A DNA stretch of 64,000 bases from an uncultured Draconibacterium sp. (GCF_963676815.1 NZ_OY781365.1:2762501-2826500); one strand, 5' to 3'. Counted from the first letter of the stretch, positions 1 to 9,772 are shown. A program made the numbers and translations. Notes: generated by a model not told the origin, from the sequence alone.

Positions 1-1287
1 GAACTAATGAAAGCACAAGACTTAGATTATTTAAATAATCTTTCATTATACACCGAATTCTACAAACAAGGAGATTATAAATCAGCCCAACCTCACTGGA
101 AAGTGCTTTACAATCAATATCCAAAATCTACCCGAAATATCTACACCCAGGGAGCTAAGATGTTGGAATCAAAAATTGAGAATGCGAAGACCGATGGTGA
201 GCGCGACGAGTTGATTGACCAATACATGAAACTTTATGACAAGCGTATAAAGTATTTCGGAGAAGAAGGTTTTGTACTTGGACGTAAAGGAACATCGTGG
301 TTAAAATACAAACTTAGCCAGGATAGAGACAATGCTCCTGAAGGAGATGATTTGAAGGCCATTCACAAATCAGGATACGAGTGGTTCGCAAAATCAATCA
401 AGTTGCAAGGTGAAGGAACTGAACCACCTATACTTTTACTTTACATGCAAACAACTGTAGCGTTGTTCAAATTGGGTGAACTGCCGAAAGAACAAGTTGT
501 AAAGAATTACGAAGAGAGCATGTCGATTGCAAATGCAATTATTGCCGCTAACGAAGATGAGGATAAAGTAAAACAAACACAAGAGACTGTTATTCCTTTC
601 ATCGAAAATATTTTTGGAAAATCAGGTGCTGCCGATTGCGAAGCGCTGGTAAATATTTACTCAGTACAATTCCAGGAAAATGCAGACGATGCTGATTTCA
701 TCAAATCGATGTTGCGTAGACTAGCTCGTGCAAAATGTACTGATTCAGAATTGTTTGAACAAGGAACTAATCGCTTGTACGACCTTGATCCATCTGCAGA
801 GGCCGCATTTAACATGGCTCGTCGTTACATGAGAAAAGACGATGTTGAAAACGCTAAAAAATATTATAAGCAAGCAATGGAGCAGGAAACTGACCAGGAA
901 TTGCTTTCAACTTATTACTACGAATACGGAGTGTTTGTTTTTGTAAAAGAAAACGCACTTTCAGAAGCACGTAATTATGCACGTAAAGCATTGGCAATTA
1001 ACTCTGAATATTGCGAAGCTTACATGCTAATTGGAGATATTTATGTTGCAGCAAGCCGTTCATTCAGCGGTACTGACCTTGAAAAATCAGCTGTATTCTG
1101 GTTAGCTAGCGACTATTACGCAAAAGCTCGTCGTTACGAAGACTGTTCAATTGACGCAAGTTCAAAAATTGCACAATACAAAAAATACTTCCCGAACAAA
1201 GAGGAAGCATTTATGGAAGGTCTGCAAGAAGGTACGACTTATAAAGTTGAAGGATGGATAAATGAAAGTACAAAAGTTCGTTTCTAA
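1..1287 (+). CDS. TPR-repeat protein, 5' end outside the window
   Basis: The frame is open to the left edge: two sense codons precede the first ATG at 7. The protein from that ATG has no signal peptide, so the true start probably lies upstream. The last third (about residues 255-365) reads as TPR-like helix pairs, for example AFNMARRYMRKDD, AKKYYKQAMEQE and ARNYARKALAINSEY. Bacteroidota proteins of this kind are usually periplasmic scaffolds, but no partner can be named here. The last 26 nt overlap the start of lptC on the same strand, which points to co-transcription and translational coupling with envelope biogenesis genes. The TPR assignment is fairly safe; the specific role is unknown. 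Confidence 0.8.
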   Translation, partial: ELMKAQDLDYLNNLSLYTEFYKQGDYKSAQPHWKVLYNQYPKSTRNIYTQGAKMLESKIENAKTDGERDELIDQYMKLYDKRIKYFGEEGFVLGRKGTSWLKYKLSQDRDNAPEGDDLKAIHKSGYEWFAKSIKLQGEGTEPPILLLYMQTTVALFKLGELPKEQVVKNYEESMSIANAIIAANEDEDKVKQTQETVIPFIENIFGKSGAADCEALVNIYSVQFQENADDADFIKSMLRRLARAKCTDSELFEQGTNRLYDLDPSAEAAFNMARRYMRKDDVENAKKYYKQAMEQETDQELLSTYYYEYGVFVFVKENALSEARNYARKALAINSEYCEAYMLIGDIYVAASRSFSGTDLEKSAVFWLASDYYAKARRYEDCSIDASSKIAQYKKYFPNKEEAFMEGLQEGTTYKVEGWINESTKVRF

Positions 1288-1960
1288 TATAGTACAACTT
1301 ATTAAAACATTTCGTATTGCAGTTCCCGTGCTGGGAACTGCAATACTTTTCTTTGCCTGTAAGCAAAACGACATTGAAAAGATAAAAGCTTTTAGTACCC
1401 CCGAAAATCTGCCGATTTTAGAGGCAACAGACTTCGAAACACTTTCAACCGACTCTGGGACAATACGTTTTTCGTTAAAAGCTAAAAAATTATTGCGTTT
1501 CGATAACGATGGAAAAATCTTTCACGAATTTCCCGAAGGATTATTACTCATTAAATACGATGAGCATCAGAAAATAATTTCCAGCATTCAGGCCGATTAT
1601 GCCAAGGAGTTTATAAAAGAGGAAAAATGGGAGGCCAAAAACAACGTAATTGTTACCAACGAAAAAGGCGATTCGCTTAAAACCGAGCATTTAATCTGGG
1701 ACGAAAAGAATGGTACTATTTTTACTGAAGAGTATGTGAAAATTATTAGTGCCGATAAAGTTATTACCGGTACTGGATTAACCTCGGACCAGAACATGCA
1801 AAACTGGAAAATAAAAAATCCAAAAGGTGTTATTTATGTCGCAGTAGATAATAAAAGCCAACCGAAACCAACAGAAAACAATGGTGATAGTTTGGCAACA
1901 GAACCTGACGACCCGGTAATTTCGACAACACCCAAAAGAGAAAAACTAAACTTTAACTAG
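1262..1960 (+). CDS. lptC: LptC-like LPS export lipoprotein
   Basis: Predicted LptC, the periplasmic bridge that accepts lipopolysaccharide from the LptBFG transporter and passes it to LptA. The N-terminus has a hydrophobic stretch ending in a lipobox (FFAC, Cys33), so this copy looks lipid-anchored, as is common in Bacteroidota, whereas the E. coli protein keeps a membrane helix. Residues about 60-200 show the repeated beta-strand pattern of the OstA/LptC fold, with motifs such as GTIRFSLKAKKLLRF and DSLKTEHLIWDEKNGTIFTEEYV. The Pro/Thr-rich C-terminal tail is probably disordered. It overlaps the preceding TPR gene by 26 nt and lies 6 nt before the CBS/CorC gene, so the three are likely one operon. 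Confidence 0.85.
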   Translation: MKVQKFVSNIVQLIKTFRIAVPVLGTAILFFACKQNDIEKIKAFSTPENLPILEATDFETLSTDSGTIRFSLKAKKLLRFDNDGKIFHEFPEGLLLIKYDEHQKIISSIQADYAKEFIKEEKWEAKNNVIVTNEKGDSLKTEHLIWDEKNGTIFTEEYVKIISADKVITGTGLTSDQNMQNWKIKNPKGVIYVAVDNKSQPKPTENNGDSLATEPDDPVISTTPKREKLNFN

Positions 1961-1966
1961 CGAATT

Positions 1967-3232
1967 ATGAACCCATATTTGCTGATTCTGCTAACGATCA
2001 TTCTCTCAGCCTTTTTTTCAGGAATGGAGATTGCTTTTGTTTCAGCGAATAAATTACGCCTCGAGCTGGATAAACAATCTGATCCTTTTAGCTCGAAATT
2101 ATTGAAGTTTTTAACCCGAAACGGAGGACAATACATCGCAACAATGTTAGTGGGCAACAACATTGCACTGGTGGTTTATGGTATTGCTTTTGCCGCTGTT
2201 TTAGAACCCGTTTTGCTTCATTCAATCCAATCCGACCTGGTGGTTTTGCTCTTGCAAACAATCATTTCAACTTTTGTAATTTTATTGTTTGCTGAGTTTT
2301 TGCCCAAAACATTATTCCGGATTTTCCCGAATACTTTGCTCAATATTTTCTCTTTGCCACTGGCCTTTTTTTATGTGGTGTTCTTTCCGGTTACCCGGTT
2401 TTCGATGGGTATAACCAACTTTATTCTTCGAAATATTTTTAATACCGAACCCGGAAACGAGGATAAAAACAAGGTATTTCGCAGGATTGACCTTGATGAG
2501 TTTATAAAAGAAAACGACAGCCCAAATTCGGAAAAGAAAGAAATTATTGAAACCGAAATAAAGTTGTTTAAGAATGCACTCGATTTCTCGAAAATAAAAC
2601 TTCGCGAAGTAATGATTCCGCGTACTGAAATTGCAATGATGGAAACCGGGGCATCGATTAACGAGTTGCGACAAAAGTTTGTAGAAACAGGTTACTCTCG
2701 AATACTGATTTTTAACGAAAGTATCGATAATATTATTGGCTACGTTCATTCGTCAATGTTGTTTAAAAATCCACAAACCATAGATCCGTTTATAAAAAAT
2801 GTACTGATTGTTCCGGAAACCATGCCGGCAAACAAATTGTTGAGCACTTTTATTCAGGAACATCGCAGCATTGCAATTGTGGTAGATGAATTTGGAGGAA
2901 CAGCTGGAATGGTAACCAGCGAAGATATTCTGGAAGAGATTTTTGGCGAAATTGAAGATGAGCATGATATAAAAGATATTGTTGAAAAGAAGATTACAGA
3001 CACAGAATTTATTTTTTCGGCACGTGCAGAGATTGATATGCTGAATGAAAAGTATTTTCTTGATTTGCCCGAAAATGAAGAGTTTGAAACACTAGCCGGA
3101 TTTATTCTTTTCAACTACGAAAGCATCCCGAAAGTAAACAGCATTATAAAAATCGAAAAATTCCAGTTCAAAATACTAAAGGCAACCAATACCAAAATTG
3201 AATTGGTGAAACTCAAACTTCTGGACGATTAA
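1967..3232 (+). CDS. CNNM/CorC-type membrane protein with CBS pair
   Basis: 421 residues in the usual order of the hemolysin/CorC/CNNM family. An N-terminal membrane domain has about four hydrophobic segments (roughly 4-27, 57-80, 90-117 and 126-155). A pair of CBS domains follows (about 212-265, beginning REVMIPRTEIAMME, and 275-330, with IVVDEFGGTAGMVTSEDILEE). The end is a CorC_HlyC transporter-associated domain (about 345-420). The family is linked to divalent cation (Mg2+/Co2+) efflux, and a relative called GldE occurs near gliding genes in some Bacteroidota; nothing here shows a gliding link. The start is 6 nt after the lptC stop. Confidence 0.88.
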   Translation: MNPYLLILLTIILSAFFSGMEIAFVSANKLRLELDKQSDPFSSKLLKFLTRNGGQYIATMLVGNNIALVVYGIAFAAVLEPVLLHSIQSDLVVLLLQTIISTFVILLFAEFLPKTLFRIFPNTLLNIFSLPLAFFYVVFFPVTRFSMGITNFILRNIFNTEPGNEDKNKVFRRIDLDEFIKENDSPNSEKKEIIETEIKLFKNALDFSKIKLREVMIPRTEIAMMETGASINELRQKFVETGYSRILIFNESIDNIIGYVHSSMLFKNPQTIDPFIKNVLIVPETMPANKLLSTFIQEHRSIAIVVDEFGGTAGMVTSEDILEEIFGEIEDEHDIKDIVEKKITDTEFIFSARAEIDMLNEKYFLDLPENEEFETLAGFILFNYESIPKVNSIIKIEKFQFKILKATNTKIELVKLKLLDD

Positions 3233-3259
3233 TTTTCGAAAATATTCTTTGTGTAAGAT

Positions 3260-3288
3260 GCTGAAAATCTGATATTTCTCAGCTTTTT
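3260..3288 (+). terminator. Probable intrinsic terminator after the lptC-CorC operon
   Basis: GCTGA at 3260-3264 pairs with TCAGC at 3279-3283. An extra AAAT/ATTT stretch with one bulged C extends the stem, and TTTTT follows. The stem is weak, but the position just after the last gene of the operon is right. Confidence 0.45.
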
Positions 3289-3396
3289 GTGTGCGTCGGG
3301 AAAAAATGTTCGATAATGGAGGTAAAACAGTTAAAATTATTATCTTCGTAGCTCGAAAAATTCAAACGATTTAAGACAAAAAATAACTGTAAATCA

Positions 3397-5523
3397 ATGG
3401 CAACGTTACAAACAATCAGAACGAAAGCAGGATTATTGGTAGCAATTGTAATCGGTTTATCATTGGCAGCATTTATCCTTGGTGATTTATTACAAGGTGG
3501 TTCGTCAATGTTTCAAAGAAACCGCTTAGAAGTTGGAGTAATTGACGGAGAATCAATACAATATCCTGAATTTCAGCAAGAGGTAGAGGAGTTAGGAGAA
3601 ATATTCAAACAAAACTACGGGCAAAATCAGTTAGATGATAATACCTGGGCACAGGTTCGCGAGCAGGCTTGGCAAAGAAAAATCGCCGAGATCGTGATGG
3701 GAGAAACATATGAAGATCTTGGAATTGAAGTTAGTTCAGAAGAATTATTCGATATGCTTCAGGGATCAAACCCACACCAAATTGTTCGTCAGATTTTTAG
3801 TAATCCGGAAACCGGTCAGTTCGATCGTAATGCAGTGGTTCGTTTTCTGAAAAACCTTGAAACCGGTGCAGTTGCAGCCGATCAGCGTGCTTATTGGTTA
3901 AACATTGAGCAGCAAATTGTTGAAGAGCGCACACAAGGCAAATACACCAATATGGTTGCAAAAGGTATGTACATTACCAACGAGCAGGCGCAAGCCAGTG
4001 CAACCGCCGGAAGTAAATCGGTTAATTTCGATTACATCGCTCTGCCACACAATACTGTTGCCGACGAAGATGTTACAGTAACTGATAAAGATTTAAGAGA
4101 CTATTATAACGCTCACCAGGAACAGTACGATTCGGAAGCAAGCAGAAGAATTGAATACATTACTTATCCGGTTGAACCATCGGATAAAGATTTTGCTGAT
4201 GCAGAAGAGTGGATAACCGACATAAAAGCTGATTTTCAGGAAACTGATAATACCATTCAGTTTGTTGATACAAATTCAGATGTTGCTTTTACTGATGAAT
4301 GGGATAAAAAAGACGATCTGCCGGAAGCTGTTGGTGCCTGGATTTTTGATGAAGGTGCTGAAGTAGGAGAGGTATATGGTCCGTATAAAGAAGGTGAGTC
4401 GTTTACACTTGCAAAATTATACAAATCAGAAATGATGCCCGACTCGGTTGAGGCACGTCATATTTTATTACAGGTAACAACACAAGCCGAAGTAATTGCT
4501 GCTCAGCAGTTAGCCGACAGCTTAAAAACAATGATTGAAAACGGTGCTGACTTTGCCGAATTGGCACGTACAAATTCTGCCGATCAGGGATCAGCAATTA
4601 ACGGTGGAGATTTAGGTTGGTTCCAACGCGGACAAATGGTGAAACCTTTTGAAAATGCAGCTTTCAATAATACTACTGATAGTGTAACTATTGTTGCATC
4701 ACAATTCGGAATTCACCTGATACAAACTACAAAACGCGGAAAACTGACACCTCAGGTGCAGGTAGCTTACCTTACCCGCAACGTTGAGCCAAGTACCAGA
4801 ACATACCAAAATGTGTATGCACAGGCAAGCCAATTTGTTGGCGAAAATGAAACTAGCGAAGCATTTAATACAGCAATAAGCGAGCAAGGACTTACAAAAC
4901 GAGTTGCAAATGTTAGCGAAAATCAACGTACAATCGTTGGATTAGAAAATCCACGTCCGTTGATTAGAGCTGCTTTTGAAGCCGACGTTAACGATATACT
5001 TACAAATAACCAGGATTCGCGTATTTTCGAACTGGGCGATAATTTTGTGATCGCTGTTCTTGCAGGAATTACTGAAAAAGGCATTGCACCGTTTGAAAAC
5101 GTAAAAGCACGTGTTGAGTTGGCAGTAACCAAAGAGAAAAAAGCAGAATTGCTGGTTGAAAAGGCAAAAGCAGCCTTGAGTGATAATGCAGATTTGGCTG
5201 GTGCTGCTGCAGCTCTTGATACTGAGGTACAAACCGCAAATGCCGTAAACTTTAACTCTTTCTCAATTCCGGGAATGGGATTAGAACCTGCAGTAATTGG
5301 TACCGTAGGAGCACTTGACGTTGATGAAGTGTCCGCACCAATCGAAGGAAACAACGGCGTATACATTGTTATGCCAACTGCGGTTAACGAAGGTGTTGGT
5401 GTTGACGTGGCCGCCGAGAAAAGACGTTTGGCACAAACAAATAATTACCGGGTTGGATCGGAAGTATTTACCGTACATCGTAACTCAGTAGAAATCGAAG
5501 ACAAAAGAGCGAAATTCTATTAG
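3397..5523 (+). CDS. PpiD-like peptidyl-prolyl isomerase (SurA-N plus PPIC)
   Basis: 708-residue membrane-anchored periplasmic foldase. One N-terminal membrane helix (about 11-32, LLVAIVIGLSLAAFILGDLL) is followed by a SurA-like N-terminal chaperone region (about 40-200). A parvulin PPIC domain lies at about 349-448, with the family hallmarks EARHILLQV, ADFAELARTNS, GGDLGWF and SQFGIHLIQ. The long C-terminal region (to 708) resembles the second non-catalytic half seen in PpiD relatives. The likely role is assisting folding of exported proteins at the periplasmic face of the inner membrane. It stands alone, with a strong terminator behind it; TATCTTCG at 3341-3348 fits a Bacteroidota -7 box but has no good -33 partner. 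Confidence 0.88.
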   Translation: MATLQTIRTKAGLLVAIVIGLSLAAFILGDLLQGGSSMFQRNRLEVGVIDGESIQYPEFQQEVEELGEIFKQNYGQNQLDDNTWAQVREQAWQRKIAEIVMGETYEDLGIEVSSEELFDMLQGSNPHQIVRQIFSNPETGQFDRNAVVRFLKNLETGAVAADQRAYWLNIEQQIVEERTQGKYTNMVAKGMYITNEQAQASATAGSKSVNFDYIALPHNTVADEDVTVTDKDLRDYYNAHQEQYDSEASRRIEYITYPVEPSDKDFADAEEWITDIKADFQETDNTIQFVDTNSDVAFTDEWDKKDDLPEAVGAWIFDEGAEVGEVYGPYKEGESFTLAKLYKSEMMPDSVEARHILLQVTTQAEVIAAQQLADSLKTMIENGADFAELARTNSADQGSAINGGDLGWFQRGQMVKPFENAAFNNTTDSVTIVASQFGIHLIQTTKRGKLTPQVQVAYLTRNVEPSTRTYQNVYAQASQFVGENETSEAFNTAISEQGLTKRVANVSENQRTIVGLENPRPLIRAAFEADVNDILTNNQDSRIFELGDNFVIAVLAGITEKGIAPFENVKARVELAVTKEKKAELLVEKAKAALSDNADLAGAAAALDTEVQTANAVNFNSFSIPGMGLEPAVIGTVGALDVDEVSAPIEGNNGVYIVMPTAVNEGVGVDVAAEKRRLAQTNNYRVGSEVFTVHRNSVEIEDKRAKFY

Positions 5524-5549
5524 TAGATTATCGCATAACGATATTGAAG

Positions 5550-5581
5550 AAGCCGTTCCTTTTTAAGGAGCGGCTTTTTTG
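5550..5581 (+). terminator. Intrinsic terminator of the PpiD-like gene
   Basis: An 11-bp stem with one G-T pair (AAGCCGTTCCT at 5550-5560 and AGGAGCGGCTT at 5566-5576) has a 5-nt loop and runs straight into a T tract at 5575-5581. It sits 27 nt after the stop codon. Confidence 0.85.
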
Positions 5582-5731
5582 TTGCAATTTGTACGACCTG
5601 TAACAAGTAGTGCGCAATGTTTGTCATATTATTTCAAGTTAACATTGGCTTGATTTCAGAATAACGGTGTGCAATCTTTACTAATTTTGTTAGCCGTATT
5701 AAACCCCTGCCTCTCCGTTAAATAAAATGAC

Positions 5732-7006
5732 ATGTTAAGAAATAAACTATTAATCCGAATCATTACTTTCGGTATTGGCCTGTTTGTAATGGCTTTTGGC
5801 GTGGCACTATCGGTGAAAGCCGATTTGGGCGTTTCACCAATCTCGTGCATTCCCTATGTGTATAGCCTGAAAATACCATTTACCCTGGGACAGCTAACCA
5901 TTGTTTTCAACCTGTTTTTAATGGTGTTACAAATGGCTGTTTTGCGTAAAAATTATCGAGTGTTGCAGCTCATTCAGTTGCCGGTAGTTTTTGCTTTTGG
6001 TATGTTTATCGATTTGGCCATGAATATGGTAACTTTTATAAGCGTGTCGAATTATGCATGGAAAGTATTTTGGTGTTTGCTAAGTTGTGTGATTTTGGCT
6101 TTTGGAGTTTTTCTTGAAGTAAAAGCTAAAATTACGTATTTGCCCGGCGAAGGACTGGCAATGGCAATTGCCGAAACCTTTAAAAAGGAGTTTGGAAAAG
6201 CAAAAATTGGTGTCGATAGTGCGATGGTCGTTGTGGGAATTGTAAGTTCATTTCTTTTTCTGAATCAATTGTTTGGTATTCGCGAAGGAACGGTTGTTGC
6301 AGCAATTTTAGTAGGATTTATTGCTAAATTCTACGGTCGAAAATTACAGTTTGTTGATGCTTGGCTAAGCGTTAATGAGCCTAAAGAAGAAGTTGAAGAG
6401 CTTTCAAAACATAACGTGGTAATTACCATTTCGAGGGAATATGGCAGTGGCGGACACGAAATTGGAAAACGACTTGCTGAAAGACTTGGAATAGCATTTT
6501 ACGACAAAAACCTGATTGATATTACTGCTAAAGAAAGTGGTTATACTGCCGATTACATTAGCAAAAATGAGCAGAAACTGGCCCACTCGCTACTGTTTGA
6601 GTTGTACGAGCAAAACTATGCTTACGTAAGTGAAAAACAACCGCCGCTTGATACCTTGTTCCTGGTGCAAAGTAAAATTATTCGCGAGATTGCTGCAAAA
6701 GAATCCTGTGTAATTGTGGGGCGCTGTGCCAACTTTGTGCTGAAAGACAAGCCGAAATGCTTCAATGTGTTTGTTCATGCTGATAAAAAATACCGCAAGC
6801 GCAGGATCACAGGCAACTATGGTATTCATGCTTCAGTTACCGATCATGAGTTGGAGAAAACAGACCGCGAACGTGCTAACTATTGTTTGCATTTTACCGG
6901 AAAAAACTGGCGCGATGCTGCCAATTACAACCTCACAGTTGATAGTTCTTTAATTGATGCAAATACAATTGTAAATACCATTATAACTGCCGTTGAAAAG
7001 GAATAA
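5732..7006 (+). CDS. YczE/YitT-type membrane domain fused to cytidylate kinase-like domain
   Basis: 424 residues in two parts. Residues about 1-215 are a membrane domain with about five or six hydrophobic segments and the YczE/YitT-like opening GVALSVKADLGVSPISCIPYV. Residues about 228-424 are a cytidylate-kinase-like P-loop domain: ITISREYGSGGHEIGKRLAE contains the phosphate-binding loop, and CVIVGRCANFVL and RERANYCLHFTGKNW follow. A membrane-tethered nucleotide kinase is unusual in mechanism, although stand-alone cytidylate-kinase-like proteins are frequent in Bacteroidota. The substrate and the role of the membrane part are unknown. TAATTTTG at 5682-5689 fits a -7 promoter box upstream. 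Confidence 0.82.
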   Translation: MLRNKLLIRIITFGIGLFVMAFGVALSVKADLGVSPISCIPYVYSLKIPFTLGQLTIVFNLFLMVLQMAVLRKNYRVLQLIQLPVVFAFGMFIDLAMNMVTFISVSNYAWKVFWCLLSCVILAFGVFLEVKAKITYLPGEGLAMAIAETFKKEFGKAKIGVDSAMVVVGIVSSFLFLNQLFGIREGTVVAAILVGFIAKFYGRKLQFVDAWLSVNEPKEEVEELSKHNVVITISREYGSGGHEIGKRLAERLGIAFYDKNLIDITAKESGYTADYISKNEQKLAHSLLFELYEQNYAYVSEKQPPLDTLFLVQSKIIREIAAKESCVIVGRCANFVLKDKPKCFNVFVHADKKYRKRRITGNYGIHASVTDHELEKTDRERANYCLHFTGKNWRDAANYNLTVDSSLIDANTIVNTIITAVEKE

Positions 7007-7225
7007 TTATTTTTTGAAATCGATAAGAATTTACGAGCTGAATGATTTAAGTTATTGTCAATTACAACAAAATCATCCGGGAAAATAGTATTGTTCCCAT
7101 TTCACTTTCAAACGCTATTGCTTTCCAAATATCTATTTTTATATTTACCCGCTTAGTTTTCGTTTGCAGTCACGAAAAAGTAGTAGTCAAAACTCAAAAG
7201 CAACGTTAAAATATTTCTGATAGAT

Positions 7226-7843
7226 ATGACTGAATTTATAAGATCCATACTGTTATTGCTCGTTTTATTAAACCCGTTTTTGGTAATCGTATATTTAATT
7301 GACATTGTACAAAAGCTAGATAATAAGCAATTTAAGAAGGTGCTTTTACGGGCCGGACTCATTTCGTGTGTTGCTTTCTGTAGTTTTGCCGTGTTGGGCG
7401 ACAGAATATTTTCCGATGTATTTCAGGTGCGTTTTGCCTCGTTTCAGTTATTTGGAGGCATTGTTTTCCTACTGATCGGTCTTCAGTTTGTATTCCGTGG
7501 GCCAACTGCCATCGAAATTTTACGTGGCGAATCGAAACACATTGCCGGAGCTATTGCAATGCCGGTTTTAATTGGCCCGGGTACCATTAGTGCCAGTGTA
7601 GTTATTGGTAAACGCAACGATATATTGGTATCGTGTGCAGCTATTATTGTGGCAGTTATGCTGTGTATACTGGTTTTGGTGCTGTTAAAGTTTCTTCACG
7701 ACATAATTCGTCAAAAACGCGAGGAGTTAATTGAACGTTACTTCGATTTAGCCGGACGTATAACCGCATTGTTTGTGGGATCGGTGGCCATAGAGATGAT
7801 AATGGCAGGGATGAAATCGTGGTTAAATCTGCATTGGAATTAG
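7226..7843 (+). CDS. MarC-family integral membrane protein
   Basis: 205 residues with six predicted hydrophobic segments spread through the protein. The family hallmarks are present: LLVLLNPFLVIVYLIDI near the N-terminus and PVLIGPGTISASVVIGK in the middle. MarC proteins are widespread inner-membrane proteins of unknown transport function; the old link to multiple antibiotic resistance in E. coli was not upheld. The gene stands alone and converges on the FKBP gene with only 2 bp between the two stop codons. Confidence 0.85.
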   Translation: MTEFIRSILLLLVLLNPFLVIVYLIDIVQKLDNKQFKKVLLRAGLISCVAFCSFAVLGDRIFSDVFQVRFASFQLFGGIVFLLIGLQFVFRGPTAIEILRGESKHIAGAIAMPVLIGPGTISASVVIGKRNDILVSCAAIIVAVMLCILVLVLLKFLHDIIRQKREELIERYFDLAGRITALFVGSVAIEMIMAGMKSWLNLHWN

Positions 7844-7845
7844 TT

Positions 7846-8277
7846 TCAGCAAATCTCCAGCAAACGAATATCAAAGCTCAAAACAGCATTTGGTGGAATT
7901 TTATTTCCGGTACCTTTTCGCCCCCAGGCAAGGTCGGCAGGCACCCAGAATTTATAACGGCTACCAATACTCATTAGCAGTAGTCCTTCCTGTAATCCTT
8001 CAATCAGTTCATCTATTTTAACTTCGTCGGGCTGGTTTTGGCGGTAGGTATCTTCCAGTATTTTTCCATCGAGAAGCAATGCACGTTGATGAATTTTTAC
8101 AGTATCAAAAAGTCCGGGTTTCGGGCCTTGTTTTTCTTCCACAATTGAATATTGCAAACCGCTATCAGTTTCTAAAACTCCTGTTTTTTGCTTGTTGTTT
8201 TGTAAAAAGTCTTCGCCCGATTTTCGGTTGTTACCGGCCGATCCTTTGCTTCGTGCTTTTTTCTCTCTGCGCGCCAT
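7846..8277 (-). CDS. FKBP-type peptidyl-prolyl isomerase
   Basis: 143 residues. A very basic N-terminal tail (residues 1-20, ARREKKARSKGSAGNNRK) comes before one FKBP domain (about 38-143) containing GLFDTVKIHQRALLLDGKIL, ELIEGLQEGLLLMSIGSRYK, VPADLAWG and IPPNAVLSFDIRLLEI. There is no signal peptide, so it is probably cytosolic; the basic tail could bind nucleic acid or ribosomes. Several aromatic residues of the classical active site are replaced, so isomerase activity may be reduced. It is convergent with marC. Confidence 0.85.
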   Translation of the reverse strand: MARREKKARSKGSAGNNRKSGEDFLQNNKQKTGVLETDSGLQYSIVEEKQGPKPGLFDTVKIHQRALLLDGKILEDTYRQNQPDEVKIDELIEGLQEGLLLMSIGSRYKFWVPADLAWGRKGTGNKIPPNAVLSFDIRLLEIC

Positions 8278-8428
8278 GTTTCTTGTTCATTATTAAGAAG
8301 TAATACAAAGTAAACGAAAATCAGAAAGTAAGTTTTATATATTGCTGTCTAAGTTCTATATTTGGGCTGCTTTTAATACATATTTACTTTTTAAACCAAC
8401 TTTGAACCTGATAAGGAGGAATAAGATT

Positions 8429-9715
8429 ATGCTGCGCTTTCTCACCGTCTCTGCTATTTTAATTTGTTTCGCATTTAACAATATTTGGGCTGCCGATAAC
8501 CCCGAAAAGGATGTTCGGATAAAAAGTCGCGGCTCGCTCTCGTACAATAAGCGCGATGCGAAAATAAAGGTTTATATCGAGGGAGTTCGGCTGGATATGG
8601 ATTACATGCGACGGAATATGCGTTTTGCCGATTTTGTAAACGATCCGGCGGTTGCCGATGTGCACATTATCATTAATAACCGCGTGAGTGGCTCGGGAGG
8701 AATGGTGTATTCGTTAATGTATAACAATCTCACTTTCGAGAATTTTAACGACTTTACAATTACATGTACCACAATGGCAGGCGATACAAATGAAGAACAA
8801 CGTCAGAAATTGAAAGATGCTCTTTCCCTTGGGATGATGCCATTTGTTAGTCAAACCAAAGCTTCTGATCAGTTGAGTTTTCGTTACCGTGGAGAAGCAG
8901 AAGTTGCACAAGCCGAAGAAGTTGAAGACCCATGGCACAACTGGACTTTTAGAGGCGATGTTAGTGGTCGGGTAAACCTTGAAGAAAGTAAAAAGAATTA
9001 CCGCTATTCGTTTAACGCTCGGGCAGATAAAGTAACAGAAGATATCAGGATTAGAAACAATGCCCGCCGATCAGTAGATACACAAAAATACACTAGTGAT
9101 GGTGAGGAATATCGTTCTGATAATACATCGACCTATGCATCGTCGAGCGCAGTAAAAAGTTTGTCGTCGCGCTGGTCTACCGGATTGTTTGGTAGCTTTT
9201 ACAATAGCAATTACCGCAATACAAAGTATTCGATGTCGGTTAAACCGGCAATTGAATACAATATTTTCCCCTGGGATGTATCGGACCGTAAAGTATTTAC
9301 AATTGCCTATTACATTGGCCCCGAGTGGATGAAATATTACGAAGAATCGATTTACGATAAATTGGAGGAAAGCCTGTGGGAGCAGTCGTTACGACTTGAT
9401 TTACAGATTGTGCAAACCTGGGGCGAGGTTCAGGCCGGATTAAATGCAACAAATTACATGCACGACTGGAGTAAAAACCGAATCACTTTCGATACCGATC
9501 TTTCGGTTCGTATTATTCGCGGTCTTTCAGTACGCATGGGCTTTACTGTTGAAAATGTTCACGATCAGATTTACTTGCCTAAAGGTGAAATATCGCTCGA
9601 GGATGTATTGTTAAATAAAGTTCAGTTGCCGTCGTCATTCGAGGTGGGAGCAAATGTTGGTATTCGCGTTCAGTTTGGATCAATTTACAACAATATTGTG
9701 AATAACAGGCTGTAG
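8429..9715 (+). CDS. Secreted, probably outer-membrane beta-barrel protein of unknown function
   Basis: 428 residues from the ATG at 8429. This start was chosen because AAGGAGGA at 8413-8420 is one of the few strong ribosome sites in the window, and the codons that follow encode a clean signal peptide ending near NIWAADN. An in-frame ATG at 8342 is less likely. Residues about 40-155 form an alpha/beta-looking domain (YMRRNMRFADFVND, ADVHIIINNRVSGSGG). The rest alternates hydrophobic and polar residues with many aromatics, as in barrel strands, and ends GVRVQFGSIYNN-like. I do not recognise a named family. The gene is followed at once by heptad repeats and a convergent methyltransferase. Confidence 0.7.
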   Translation: MLRFLTVSAILICFAFNNIWAADNPEKDVRIKSRGSLSYNKRDAKIKVYIEGVRLDMDYMRRNMRFADFVNDPAVADVHIIINNRVSGSGGMVYSLMYNNLTFENFNDFTITCTTMAGDTNEEQRQKLKDALSLGMMPFVSQTKASDQLSFRYRGEAEVAQAEEVEDPWHNWTFRGDVSGRVNLEESKKNYRYSFNARADKVTEDIRIRNNARRSVDTQKYTSDGEEYRSDNTSTYASSSAVKSLSSRWSTGLFGSFYNSNYRNTKYSMSVKPAIEYNIFPWDVSDRKVFTIAYYIGPEWMKYYEESIYDKLEESLWEQSLRLDLQIVQTWGEVQAGLNATNYMHDWSKNRITFDTDLSVRIIRGLSVRMGFTVENVHDQIYLPKGEISLEDVLLNKVQLPSSFEVGANVGIRVQFGSIYNNIVNNRL

Positions 9716-9724
9716 TGTTAGCTT

Positions 9725-9749
9725 CAAGCCTCGAGTTGCGAGCCTCTAG
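9725..9749. repeat. Heptad micro-repeat (CNAG every 7 bp)
   Basis: CAAG, CGAG, CGAG and CTAG start at 9725, 9732, 9739 and 9746, an exact 7-bp period, followed by a T tract. The same type of repeat occurs twice more in the window at 43043 and 43104. It lies between convergent genes. Confidence 0.6.
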
Positions 9750-9772
9750 TTTTTTTGCTTTGTCAATCTGCC

